A stretch of DNA of 64,000 nt from Thiovibrio sp964588325 (GCA_964588325.1 CAZPOR010000002.1:213310-277309); one strand, 5' to 3'; counted from the stretch's first letter, positions 55,414 to 63,062 are shown. The notes: generated by a model not told the origin, from the sequence alone. Translations and numbers: made by a program.

Positions 55414-55491
55414 GTCATTCCGGCGAAGGCCGGAATCCAGTGTTGGTGGGTAGTTGTGGAAATCCTGGACCCCGGTTTTCACCGGGGTGAC
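55414..55491. repeat. REP-like inverted repeat between pyrG and kdsA
   Basis: The left arm GTCATTCCGGCGAAGGCCGGAATCCAG (55414-55440, given here as two parts: GTCATTCCGGCGAAG and GCCGGAATCCAG) is a hairpin itself, and the right arm CTGGACCCCGG (55465-55475) with CCGGGGTGAC (55482-55491) mirrors it. The form, a pair of GTCAT..CCAG arms around GC-rich stems, matches the dispersed intergenic repeats of many proteobacteria. It may end pyrG mRNA. Confidence 0.75.
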
Positions 55492-55546
55492 GATCTTTTT
55501 GAAATCTGCGCTTATCTGCGAAACCATCATTGTAAGGAGAGCGAAA

Positions 55547-56389
55547 GTGGAGTCAGTTCGTATCCCTGATTTTTTCGAGGTCGGTCCCAACCGGCCTTTT
55601 TTATTGATCGGCGGCCCGTGCGTCATCGAATCGGCCGAGTTGTGCCGTGAAGTGGCTGCGGGGCTTCAAGAGATCTGCGGCCGGCTGGGCATCTCCTATA
55701 TGTTCAAGGCCTCCTTTGACAAGGCCAACCGGACCTCGCTCGCTGCCTTCCGTGGCCCCGGCCTGGACGAGGGCTTGCGCATCCTGGCCGATATCCGCCG
55801 GGATTTCGGGGTGCCGGTGGTTTCCGATGTGCATGAGGTGGCCCAGGTGGGGCCGGCCGCCGAGGTCTTGGATGTCTTGCAGATTCCGGCCTTTCTCTGT
55901 CGTCAGACCGATCTGCTGGTGGCCGCCGCGCAAACCGGCAAGGTGGTGAGTCTCAAGAAAGGCCAGTTTGTCTCGCCCTGGGACATGCAGCATGCGGTGA
56001 GCAAGATCAACGCGGTGGCTAAACACAAGCTGATGCTCATGGAACGGGGCGCCACCTTCGGCTACAACAATCTGGTCGTGGACATGCGCTCCCTGCCGGT
56101 GATGCGTTCCTTCGGCTGCCCGGTTATCTACGACGCCACCCACAGCGTCCAATTACCCGGCGGGGCAGGGTCCAGTTCCGGCGGCCAGCGCGAGTTCATC
56201 CCTCCCCTTGCCCGGGCCGCGGTGGCGGCGGGGATTGACGGCTTGTTCATGGAGATCCATCCCGATCCGGCCAAGGCCCTGTGCGACGGGCCAAATTCCA
56301 TGCCGCTTAAGGGAGTGGAGCCGCTGCTCGCCCATCTCCTGGAGATTCATACCCTTGTTCAGCGCCAGGCCGCGGAGGGTGGTCCATGA
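55547..56389 (+). CDS. kdsA: 3-deoxy-8-phosphooctulonate synthase (KDO-8-P synthase)
   Basis: KdsA (280 aa) makes KDO-8-phosphate from arabinose 5-phosphate and PEP for LPS. It has FLLIGGPCVIESAELCREVA, MFKASFDKANRTS, GVPVVSDVHE and the LCRQTDLLVAAAQTGKVVSL loop, and CPVIYDATHSVQLPGG. GTG 55547 with AAGGAGAG upstream gives the normal start VESVRIPDFF; a start at 55454 falls inside the repeat. Its stop overlaps the kdsC ATG by four bases. Confidence 0.96.
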   Translation: MESVRIPDFFEVGPNRPFLLIGGPCVIESAELCREVAAGLQEICGRLGISYMFKASFDKANRTSLAAFRGPGLDEGLRILADIRRDFGVPVVSDVHEVAQVGPAAEVLDVLQIPAFLCRQTDLLVAAAQTGKVVSLKKGQFVSPWDMQHAVSKINAVAKHKLMLMERGATFGYNNLVVDMRSLPVMRSFGCPVIYDATHSVQLPGGAGSSSGGQREFIPPLARAAVAAGIDGLFMEIHPDPAKALCDGPNSMPLKGVEPLLAHLLEIHTLVQRQAAEGGP

Positions 56390-57030
56390 CCGGCAATGGC
56401 TCCTGCGGCATCCCGGGCGGGCTGTATCCATCCGATTGCGAGGTCACCGAAGGGCTGCGCCAGCGGGCCATGTCGCGGAGCGGCCAGGACGAGCGCGGTT
56501 ATGCCTGGCGCGCCTGCCTGCCGCGCGCCAAGGAGATCCGGCTCCTGCTCCTTGACGTGGACGGGGTGCTCACCGACGGCTCCATCACATACGGGAATTC
56601 CGGCGCGGAGCTGAAATCCTTCAACATCAAGGACGGCTTCGGCATCCGCCTTCTGCGGGAATCGGGCGTGGAGGTGGGCATTATCACCGCCCGCCGCTCC
56701 GAAGCGGTGGAGCGCAGGGCCCAGGACTTGAAGCTGGCCCATCTCTACCAGGGAGTGGGCAACAAGCTCGAGGCCTTTGCCGAGATCCTCGCCGCCCAGA
56801 AGCTCACTCCCCAGCAGGTTGCTTACATGGGCGATGACTGGCTCGATCTGCCCCTGCTCAGCCGGGTGGGGTTGGCTGTAACGGCGGCCGATGGGGTGGC
56901 CGAGGTCAAATCGGTTGCCCATTATGTGACCAGGCAGGACGGAGGGAGGGGTGCGGTGCGCGAGCTGTGCGAGCTGATTGTCGAGGCCAAGGGAATGCGG
57001 GAAGAGCTGCTGGCGAGGTATTTGCGATGA
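56386..57030 (+). CDS. kdsC: KDO-8-phosphate phosphatase (HAD superfamily)
   Basis: KdsC (214 aa) removes the phosphate from KDO-8-P. The HAD motif is LLLLDVDGVLTDGSITYGN, with the nucleophile Asp57 and Asp59. Motif II is in VGIITARRSEAVERRAQDLK and motif III/IV in VAYMGDDWLDLPLL. The first 48 residues are an unconserved extension; an internal ATG at 56470 would give a more usual length. The ATGA overlap with kdsA favours 56386. Confidence 0.93.
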   Translation: MTGNGSCGIPGGLYPSDCEVTEGLRQRAMSRSGQDERGYAWRACLPRAKEIRLLLLDVDGVLTDGSITYGNSGAELKSFNIKDGFGIRLLRESGVEVGIITARRSEAVERRAQDLKLAHLYQGVGNKLEAFAEILAAQKLTPQQVAYMGDDWLDLPLLSRVGLAVTAADGVAEVKSVAHYVTRQDGGRGAVRELCELIVEAKGMREELLARYLR

Positions 57031-57602
57031 TGACCGGCTACCGCAACATTCTCTGGCTGCTGCCCGTGGCCCTCTTTCTCTCCTGGCCGGTTTGGGGCGG
57101 GCCGTTTACCCGGATTCTCTCTCCCCGCGGCGGCATGAATTCCGGCGCTATCCTTGCTGCGCCCAAGGCCGCGACCGCAGGCGCCGGTTTCAGCATGGAG
57201 GGGGTCCTGTTTTCCCAGTTGAAAAACGGGGGGCGGGACTGGGATATCCTGGCCAAGCGGCTCTATTCCGGAGAAGACCAGGACAAAATGCAGCTCGTCG
57301 CGGTGGAGGCGCAGGTTTTCAAGAACGCTGAACGCAGGTTTGTGATTACCGGTCAGGAAGGCGAATACAACAGCAAGAAAAAAATTCTCACCATGCGCAA
57401 AGAAGTCAAGGTGCAGGCCGAGAAAGGCATGCTGATTCAGTCCGACAGCCTCAGCTATGACGATCAGGCCCGAAAGATCACGACCCTGGCCCCGGTGCAG
57501 ATCACCGACAAAAACCTGGATATCCGCGGCAAGGGGATGGCGTATGACATGGAAAAGGATGCCTACGATGTCAGCGGCCGGGTTAAGGTGGACATTCAGT
57601 GA
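57027..57602 (+). CDS. lptC: LPS export system periplasmic protein LptC
   Basis: LptC (191 aa) takes lipopolysaccharide from LptBFG and hands it to LptA in the trans-envelope bridge. A single N-terminal hydrophobic helix, NILWLLPVALFLSWPVWG, acts as anchor and is followed by a beta-jellyroll domain with FVITGQEGEYNSKKKIL and TLAPVQITDKNLDIRGKGMA. Its ATG overlaps the kdsC stop by three bases. The kdsA-kdsC-lptC order is frequent in LPS operons, with lptA and lptB expected next but replaced by pyrF here. Confidence 0.88.
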   Translation: MMTGYRNILWLLPVALFLSWPVWGGPFTRILSPRGGMNSGAILAAPKAATAGAGFSMEGVLFSQLKNGGRDWDILAKRLYSGEDQDKMQLVAVEAQVFKNAERRFVITGQEGEYNSKKKILTMRKEVKVQAEKGMLIQSDSLSYDDQARKITTLAPVQITDKNLDIRGKGMAYDMEKDAYDVSGRVKVDIQ

Positions 57603-57628
57603 GAGTGGCATAAGGAAAAAGGCAACGC

Positions 57629-58336
57629 GTGAAAGACATTCCCTTGAAAGAACGGATCATCCTGGCCCTTGATGTGGAAACCCCGGAACAGGCCAGGGAG
57701 CTGGTGAAAAAAACCGAGTCCCACCTGAGTTTTTACAAGGTCGGACTACAGCTTTTCATGGCCGACTGGTTCCAGACCGTTGACTGGCTGGTTGCTCGGG
57801 GCCACAAGGTGATGCTGGATCTCAAATTTTTCGATATCCCGGAGACGGTCAAGCTGGCCGTGGCCCAACTGAGAAGCCACGGAGTGAGCCTGGCCACGGT
57901 CCACGGCAATGACCCGATCATCCGGGCGGCCCTAGAGGAAAAAGGCGAGATCAAGCTCTTGGCCGTGACCGTGCTTACCAGTTTCGGTGAAGAAGACCTG
58001 CGGGCCATGGGCATGACCCAGTCCATCGAGGATCTCGTTTATTTCCGGGCCAAACGGGCGCTAGAACTGGGCTGCGACGGGGTGGTTTCCTCCGGCCTTG
58101 AGGCCGCCCGCTTGCGTGGCGGGCTTGGCGAGAAGCTGTTGCTGGTCACGCCGGGGATCAGGCCTGGGGCCAACGTGCTGGACACGGCCGACGATCAGAC
58201 CCGGATCATGACCGCAGGCCGCGCCATCATAAGCGGCGCCGACCAGGTGGTCGTGGGCCGTCCCATCTCCAAGGCCGCTGATCCCATCGCGGTTATCGAA
58301 GCCATGCAGCAGGAGATTGCCCAGGCTCTTCGATAA
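57629..58336 (+). CDS. pyrF: Orotidine 5'-phosphate decarboxylase
   Basis: PyrF (235 aa) forms UMP. The N-terminal IILALDVETPEQA, the catalytic MLDLKFFDIPETVK with Lys and Asp, and the C-terminal LLVTPGIRP with VVGRPISKAADP motif are all seen. GTG 57629 follows AAGGAAAAAGG. It lies 26 bases after lptC, likely in one transcript. A 10-bp hairpin spans its stop codon. Confidence 0.96.
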   Translation: MKDIPLKERIILALDVETPEQARELVKKTESHLSFYKVGLQLFMADWFQTVDWLVARGHKVMLDLKFFDIPETVKLAVAQLRSHGVSLATVHGNDPIIRAALEEKGEIKLLAVTVLTSFGEEDLRAMGMTQSIEDLVYFRAKRALELGCDGVVSSGLEAARLRGGLGEKLLLVTPGIRPGANVLDTADDQTRIMTAGRAIISGADQVVVGRPISKAADPIAVIEAMQQEIAQALR

Positions 58337-58349
58337 GACAAGAGCCTGG
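58321..58349 (+). terminator. Hairpin over the pyrF stop, no T-run
   Basis: CCAGGCTCTT (58321-58330) and AAGAGCCTGG (58340-58349) form a perfect 10-bp stem with a nine-base loop that includes the TAA. No T-run follows, so it more likely stabilises the 3' end than terminates on its own. Confidence 0.45.
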
Positions 58350-58489
58350 CGGGTACCTGGGCGTCAGAATTTCCTTCCCCTTCCGTTTGTGTGCGCGGAA
58401 AACAGCGGCTCATTTTTTATGGGCGAACACGCTCCGCTGTCTTCAAAGGCCGACAGGACAAGCATCCTGGGCAACTTTTTCTCCTCCTC

Positions 58490-58518
58490 TTTACATCCGG
58501 TTTTTCAGGGCATATAGT
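58490..58518 (+). promoter_or_regulatory. Sigma70 promoter of the redox cluster
   Basis: TTTACA (58490-58495) and TATAGT (58513-58518) have the ideal 17-base spacing, predicting a start near 58525, about 38 bases before the first gene. It is the best-looking promoter in the window. Other sequence between pyrF and 58490 shows nothing I can name. Confidence 0.65.
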
Positions 58519-58562
58519 ACAAGATATGAAGTCTGAACAGCAGAACAACAGGAGGATGCGCC

Positions 58563-58811
58563 ATGCACACCAAAGAAGAGCTGTGTGAGAAGATCAAGGC
58601 TGTTTTTCCGGAGATCGGCGCCTGCGGCATCGATCTCAAAGTTGATTACGACAAGAACAACAAGGCCTGGGTCGTTGATCTCAAGAAAGACAAACATGAG
58701 CTCAAGACCTTCCTGGAAGACTCCGAAGCGCAACAGTGCATGGACGGCAAGCAATGTGTGTCTCTGGGCCTGCAGATCGGCCAGCTCAGGAAGAATATTG
58801 AGCAACTGTAG
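58563..58811 (+). CDS. Small conserved-looking protein, 82 aa, unknown function
   Basis: An acidic/lysine-rich soluble protein starting MHTKEELCEKIKAVFPEIGA. It has three other Cys besides the first (GACGID, QQCMD, KQCVSL) and alternating charged residues, and no signal or membrane segment. ATG 58563 follows AGGAGGATGCGCC. I recall similar 'cytoplasmic proteins' in Desulfobacterota, without known function. It is first in the cluster with the Sec-thioredoxin. The cysteines could be redox-active; that is speculation. Confidence 0.8.
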   Translation: MHTKEELCEKIKAVFPEIGACGIDLKVDYDKNNKAWVVDLKKDKHELKTFLEDSEAQQCMDGKQCVSLGLQIGQLRKNIEQL

Positions 58812-58955
58812 CGGTCCATTTTTGGTGCATAAATAGACAAAGCGGATCGTTTCTCTTTGTAGAGGACAAAAAGGAGGTGAGTCCAGAAAACACACTGCAT
58901 ATTTCATGATACGGGCCAGTCATAATCCGACAACTTCAAACAGAGGGGTGGAGCC

Positions 58956-59258
58956 ATGGACGTTAAAGATTATTGCAGGAATGTGGATACGGAACTCACG
59001 GCGTGGAAAGCAAAACTGTACAACGTCATCCGCCAGATGGATAAACTGCCGACAGGCGACAAGCAGCGGGTGTATGAAAAGATCAACGGCCTGAACATCG
59101 TCATGACAGAGCTTGATGATCGACTTGACCAGTTGCGGACTGCATGTCCAACGGAATGGAGCCCGGCGCGGAAAGAAATCAGTAGTAAGATGGCGGATCT
59201 GGGGAGCAAGTATGAAGAGACAGCGCGCGAGTTTTTCGACTATGAGATCGGCGGCTGA
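58956..59258 (+). CDS. Small helical protein, 100 aa, unknown function
   Basis: A mostly helical, soluble protein beginning MDVKDYCRNVDTELTAWKAK with a heptad-like pattern through KINGLNIVMTELDDRLDQLR and a second helix from SPARKEISSKMADL. It has two Cys (CRNV and TACPTEW). ATG 58956 is preceded by GAGGGGTGGAG. Similar short proteins occur in related bacteria, to my recollection. A T-run follows its stop, but I find no stem before it. It lies 181 bases before the Sec-thioredoxin. Confidence 0.8.
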   Translation: MDVKDYCRNVDTELTAWKAKLYNVIRQMDKLPTGDKQRVYEKINGLNIVMTELDDRLDQLRTACPTEWSPARKEISSKMADLGSKYEETAREFFDYEIGG

Positions 59259-59332
59259 CCTCCTGTTTTTTTGTGGGATGCAGGTTGAGTAACAGCATAA
59301 TTTTAGCGGCAAACTTCACAGGGAGAATCTCC

Positions 59333-59398
59333 ATGATAACCAGAGGGTCCCGGATTGCAGGGATGACTGCCCGCATCCGGGGCCTGTGCCGACTGTGA
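59333..59398 (+). CDS. Possible 21-aa Arg-rich leader peptide
   Basis: An ATG at 59333, eight bases after GGGAG, opens a 21-codon frame (MITRGSRIAG, then six Arg in total over the peptide) ending at TGA 59396. A hairpin with a 7-bp outer stem (59349-59355 with 59375-59381) lies inside it. It may be a leader peptide for the selenoprotein gene or chance; there is no comparative evidence here. Confidence 0.25.
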   Translation: MITRGSRIAGMTARIRGLCRL

Positions 59399-59438
59399 GA
59401 ATTTTTATCATTCGCTAGCCACACAAGGAGGGACAACC

Positions 59439-60008
59439 ATGACGGAAAAAATCCAATGGCGTACGGAAATGGACGATGCCCTGTGTCTGGGGCAGAAGGC
59501 GGGGAAACCGATCCTGCTCGATTTTTTCAACCCCAACTGAATTGGCTGCCAACAGATGGATACAGTTACGTATCCCGAAAGCAAGGTTGTCCGGTTCATC
59601 GAGGAAAATTTTATCCCGCTGCGGCTTTTGTCCGACAGCAAGCCCCATTCGGAGAAATACAACGTCAAGTGGACGCCCACCCTGATAACCTTGAGCCCGG
59701 AAGCCCAGGAACATCACCGGACCGTGGGTTTTTTGGGGCCGGAGGAGTTGATTCCCTCGCTCCTGCTGGGGCTGGGCAAATACCATTTTGAAAATGACCG
59801 TTTTGACGAGGCCCTGTCCCGCCTTGAGCAACTGGTTGACGGGTATGGCCAAAGCGGCAGCGTCCCGGAGGCCATTTTTTTGTGCGGCGTCTGCCGTTAC
59901 AAGCGCTCGCATGATCCAAAGCCGCTGAAGGCCGCCTACGAAAAATTGAGCGCGGCTTTTCCAGACAGCGAATGGACCAAGCGCGCCTATCCCTATCGGC
60001 TCCTGTGA
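59439..60008 (+). CDS. Thioredoxin-fold selenoprotein with in-frame UGA (UxxC) and TPR-like C-terminus
   Basis: The frame from ATG 59439 (after AAGGAGGG) reads through one TGA at 59538-59540, then on to TGA at 60006-60008: 189 aa with Sec34. Before it is GKPILLDFFNPN and after it IGCQQMDTVTYPESK, so the redox motif is U-I-G-C, with Cys37 resolving. Then come the KWTPTLITLS cis-Pro strand and a helical tail with a TPR-like DEALSRLEQLVDGYG repeat and SEWTKRAYPYRLL. Reading the TGA as a stop would give a 33-aa fragment. Cys-containing relatives with NPxCIGC are known to me, which supports Sec. It precedes a reductase-like gene. Confidence 0.85.
59538..59567 (+). promoter_or_regulatory. SECIS-like hairpin beginning at the UGA
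   Basis: After the UGA, CUG (59546-59548) can pair with CAG (59563-59565) and CCA (59549-59551) with UGG (59557-59559), leaving a bulge AUA (59560-59562) that includes a U, and a five-base loop ACAGA. The loop lies 12-16 bases after the UGA. Position and bulged U suit a bacterial SECIS; the loop lacks a G in its first two bases, so the match is imperfect. Confidence 0.45.
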
Positions 60009-60018
60009 GCCCCTGTTC

Positions 60019-60058
60019 GCGGAAAAGTCTGGGCCGGCTCGGCTTTAGGCTTTTCCGC
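60019..60058 (+). terminator. Hairpin between Sec-thioredoxin and reductase genes
   Basis: GCGGAAAAG (60019-60027) pairs perfectly with CTTTTCCGC (60050-60058), and an inner GCCG/CGGC stem extends it. Only a short GTTTTG follows nearby, so it is at best a partial terminator or processing site. Confidence 0.4.
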
Positions 60059-60111
60059 CGCCCCGTTTTGTAAACGATTTCCTGCCGCCGGGGGGAGGAT
60101 CAGGAAAGCCC

Positions 60112-61002
60112 ATGCAAGAAAACCGTTACGATTGCATCATCATCGGGGCAGGGCCTGGGGGGTTGCAGGCTGCCATCCATCTTGCCCGCTATAACCGGAA
60201 GGTCATCCTCCTCGATCACGGCGGCGGCAGGACACGCCATGCCCTGCATATCGAGAACTATCTCGGTCTTGAACGCACCTCCGGGAAAGAACTTGTTGAT
60301 ACCGGCATCAGGCAGATCACATCCTTCGGCGCCGAGTTCAGACGCGAGGATGTTGCCTCGGTTCGGGTCGAGAACGGGTTTGTTGTGACTACGGAAAAGG
60401 GGCGTTACCAAGCGCCCTATGCCATTGTTTCCGCCGGCGTTGTCGAGCATCCGCCGAAAATCAAGGGGATGAACAGATTTTTCAGCCGGACGGTTTTTAC
60501 CTGCGTTGACTGCGACGGCTACCGCACCACCGGCAAGAAGCTTGTCATTCTCGGCGATTCCCTCGAAGCCCTGCGCCTCGCCTTTGCCATGCGCCAGATG
60601 TTCACCCCGGATATCATGCTCATCCTGCCGGCTGGTGTTCTGCCGGACGATCATGCCGATTTGCTGGCCGAGGACGGCATTGGTTTCCTGGCCGGGGCTC
60701 CTCAGGAATTTCTTGGCCAAACAACGTTGCGCGGCGTGAAGCTGGCAGACGGGCGGGAGATTGCCTGCCAGGTGGTCATGCTCAGTTATGAGTACACCGT
60801 GAACGATTCCTGTCTGGCAGGGCTTGCACTTGCGCGGGAAGGCAGCGGCCGCGAGCTTGCAACCGACTCTGCCTGCGAAACCTCTGTTAAAAACCTCTTT
60901 GCCTTGGGTGCCCTCAAGGCGGGCAAGGCCCAGGCTATTATTGCCGCCGGTCAGGGCGCCATGGTGGGCATCGAGATCAACCGCCGGCTGCTGAATCTGT
61001 GA
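60112..61002 (+). CDS. Flavin thioredoxin reductase-like protein lacking clear NADPH motifs
   Basis: A 296-aa two-dinucleotide-domain flavoprotein. The FAD motif IIGAGPGGLQAAIHLARY (about 10-27) is intact, and the redox pair is CVDC (Cys131, Cys134), in the place of CATC of TrxB. The NADPH loop GGGDSA is reduced to ILGDSLEA and the HRRxxxRA-type motif is not seen; the FAD-contacting AAGD near the end is ALGA. This fits enzymes that take electrons from ferredoxin, such as FFTR. It sits 103 bases after the Sec-thioredoxin, the likely substrate. A generic TrxB is the alternative. Confidence 0.82.
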   Translation: MQENRYDCIIIGAGPGGLQAAIHLARYNRKVILLDHGGGRTRHALHIENYLGLERTSGKELVDTGIRQITSFGAEFRREDVASVRVENGFVVTTEKGRYQAPYAIVSAGVVEHPPKIKGMNRFFSRTVFTCVDCDGYRTTGKKLVILGDSLEALRLAFAMRQMFTPDIMLILPAGVLPDDHADLLAEDGIGFLAGAPQEFLGQTTLRGVKLADGREIACQVVMLSYEYTVNDSCLAGLALAREGSGRELATDSACETSVKNLFALGALKAGKAQAIIAAGQGAMVGIEINRRLLNL

Positions 61003-61043
61003 GCAGCGCGGCATAAACCCTCATCCCGCACAGGAGGAACATC

Positions 61044-61340
61044 ATGAAACGTCAGGTCGAAATGGAAGAAACCATGCTGCGTGCGCATCGGGAGTTCCTG
61101 GAGCATCTTGAGAAATCCCTCGGCTTGCTGGCGAAGGATATTGATGAAGCCAAGGAGATGACGCATATCTGCACCGATGAGTGGTGTCGGGCCACCGAGG
61201 GTGTGCTTGACGAGTTGGCCAAGGTCATTTTTGCGGTCAGCGAACCGCGCTGGCTCTCCACGGAAGACTCGAAAAAGATCAGCGGGTTGCGCCATCGCAT
61301 GCACGATCTGTACGCCCGCTACAAAGCAGTCAAAAAATAA
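61044..61340 (+). CDS. Small helical protein, 98 aa, unknown function
   Basis: A helical soluble protein beginning MKRQVEMEETMLRAHREFLE with long charged helices and one Cys pair in HICTDEWCRAT. No signal or membrane segment is seen. ATG 61044 follows AGGAGGAACATC. Fifteen bases separate it from korA, so it is probably part of the same operon and might be an accessory protein of the oxidoreductase; I do not know the family. Confidence 0.8.
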   Translation: MKRQVEMEETMLRAHREFLEHLEKSLGLLAKDIDEAKEMTHICTDEWCRATEGVLDELAKVIFAVSEPRWLSTEDSKKISGLRHRMHDLYARYKAVKK

Positions 61341-61355
61341 CCCCGGGAGCCACTC

Positions 61356-63062
61356 ATGTCACTGGACATCCATTTGCTTATTGGCGGCGAGGCCGGCCAG
61401 GGGTTGGTGACCATAGGCCAGTTGCTCAGCAAGGCCCTGGTCCGGGCTGGGTATGAGGTTTTTGTCAGCCAGAGCTATCATTCGAGAATTCGCGGCGGAC
61501 ACAACACCTTTGCCATCCGGCTGGGCGCGGGGCCATTTTTTGCGCCCCGCGTGTCCATTGATATACTGGTGGCGCTCAACGCCGAAACCGTGGCGCTGCA
61601 TCGGGGGCAATTGACCGCCCGGGCGCTGCTCATTGCCGATGCCTCCTTTGCCCCCGACCTGCCGAGCGCCATTGCGGTGCCCTTTGCCGAGCTTGGCCCG
61701 GAGCAGCTCTGGAACACGGCAGCCCTCGCCCTGCTCGGCAATATCCTGAATCTTCCCTCCGAGGCCCTGCATCAGGCGGTGGAGGCGATGCTCGGCAAAA
61801 AACATCCGGAAGCCCTGGCTGAAAACCGGGAGATCATGGAGAAAAGTCGGGAGTGGGCCGCGGCCCATGTGCCGGAGCATGGCTTTGCCCTGACCGGCGG
61901 GGAGCCTCCAGCGGATCGCCTTTTGCTGAATGGCAACGAGGCCATCGCCCTGGGCGCTCTGGCCGGCGGCCTTAAATTTTGCGCTTTTTATCCCATGACC
62001 CCCGCCACCTCTATTGTTCTTGAGTTGATCGCCCATGCCGAGGTCATGGGGTGCGTAATCGAGCAGGCCGAGGACGAAATCGCTGCCATCAACATGGCCA
62101 TCGGCGCTGCTTTTGCCGGAGCGGCCAGCATGGTGGCTACCTCGGGCGGCGGCTTTGCCCTGATGGCCGAGGGGGTGAGCTTGGCGGCCATGACCGAAAC
62201 GCCGGTGCTCATCGTGGTGGCCCAACGGCCCGGTCCGGCCACGGGCATGCCCACCCGCACCGAGCAGGCGGATCTGGAATTCGTGCTCCATGCGGGGCAT
62301 GGCGAATTTCCCAGGGCAATCTTTGCCCCGGGCAGCATTGAAGCCTGCTTTGCTTTGGCCCAAAAGGCCTTGGCCATGGCCGAGCGGTCCCAGTCGCCGG
62401 TTTTTCTTCTTACCGATCAGTTTTTGGCCGATTCGTCCCGGCCGGTCGCGCCCTTTGACCTGGCGTCCATCGTTCCGGTCGCAACGGGGGGAGAGACGGA
62501 GGTGCCGTCGATTCCCTACCAGCGCTACCGGCTTACGGAAAATGGCCTTTCGCCCCGCCTGCTGCCAGGATTTTCGCCGCAGTTGGTGGTGGCGGACAGT
62601 GACGAGCATGACGAAGAAGGGCATATCAGCGAAGACCACCGGGTGCGCATTGCCATGGTGGAAAAACGGCTCCGCAAAGGTGAATTGCTCAAGCAGGAGG
62701 CCATCGCCCCCGAGCTTAGCGGGGAAAAGGGCGCGGACCTTCTTTTCGTCTGCTGGGGCTCCAGCCTCGGGCCGGTGCAGGAGGCAGCCGCTGTTTTGCG
62801 CGGGCAGGGGAGGCAGGTCGCCAGCCTGCATTTTTCCCAGGTGTGGCCCTTGGTCCCTGACCAGTTTCTCGACATCCTTCAGGGAGCCGGCAAGGTCGTG
62901 TGCGTGGAGGGCAATGCCACCGGCCAATTTGCCCGGCTCATCCAACGGGAGACAGGTTTTGCCATCCCTGAAAGAATAGCGCGATACGACGGCCTCCCCT
63001 TTACCGCCCGCTACATTGTGGAACGCCTTGCAACCATGGAGGAACCGCATGACATCCATTGA
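61356..63062 (+). CDS. korA: 2-oxoacid:ferredoxin oxidoreductase, fused gamma-alpha subunit
   Basis: A 568-aa protein with the gamma domain first (about 1-180, LLIGGEAGQGLVTIGQLLSK and VSQSYHSRIRGGHNTF) then the alpha domain (about 190-400, FCAFYPMTPATSIVLELIAH and QAEDEIAAINMAIGAAF), and a C-terminal domain. It decarboxylates 2-oxoglutarate or related acids with CoA, reducing ferredoxin. The exact acid is not set by sequence that I can read. korB overlaps by 14 bases. No separate ferredoxin-like delta subunit is seen next to it. Confidence 0.93.
   Translation: MSLDIHLLIGGEAGQGLVTIGQLLSKALVRAGYEVFVSQSYHSRIRGGHNTFAIRLGAGPFFAPRVSIDILVALNAETVALHRGQLTARALLIADASFAPDLPSAIAVPFAELGPEQLWNTAALALLGNILNLPSEALHQAVEAMLGKKHPEALAENREIMEKSREWAAAHVPEHGFALTGGEPPADRLLLNGNEAIALGALAGGLKFCAFYPMTPATSIVLELIAHAEVMGCVIEQAEDEIAAINMAIGAAFAGAASMVATSGGGFALMAEGVSLAAMTETPVLIVVAQRPGPATGMPTRTEQADLEFVLHAGHGEFPRAIFAPGSIEACFALAQKALAMAERSQSPVFLLTDQFLADSSRPVAPFDLASIVPVATGGETEVPSIPYQRYRLTENGLSPRLLPGFSPQLVVADSDEHDEEGHISEDHRVRIAMVEKRLRKGELLKQEAIAPELSGEKGADLLFVCWGSSLGPVQEAAAVLRGQGRQVASLHFSQVWPLVPDQFLDILQGAGKVVCVEGNATGQFARLIQRETGFAIPERIARYDGLPFTARYIVERLATMEEPHDIH

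Noticed and set aside
59439..59540. Reading the TGA at 59538 as a nonsense mutation (pseudogene)
   Set aside because: The TGA replaces precisely the first redox cysteine, the frame is otherwise intact, and gene order is kept; selenocysteine explains this better, although raw-read confirmation is needed.
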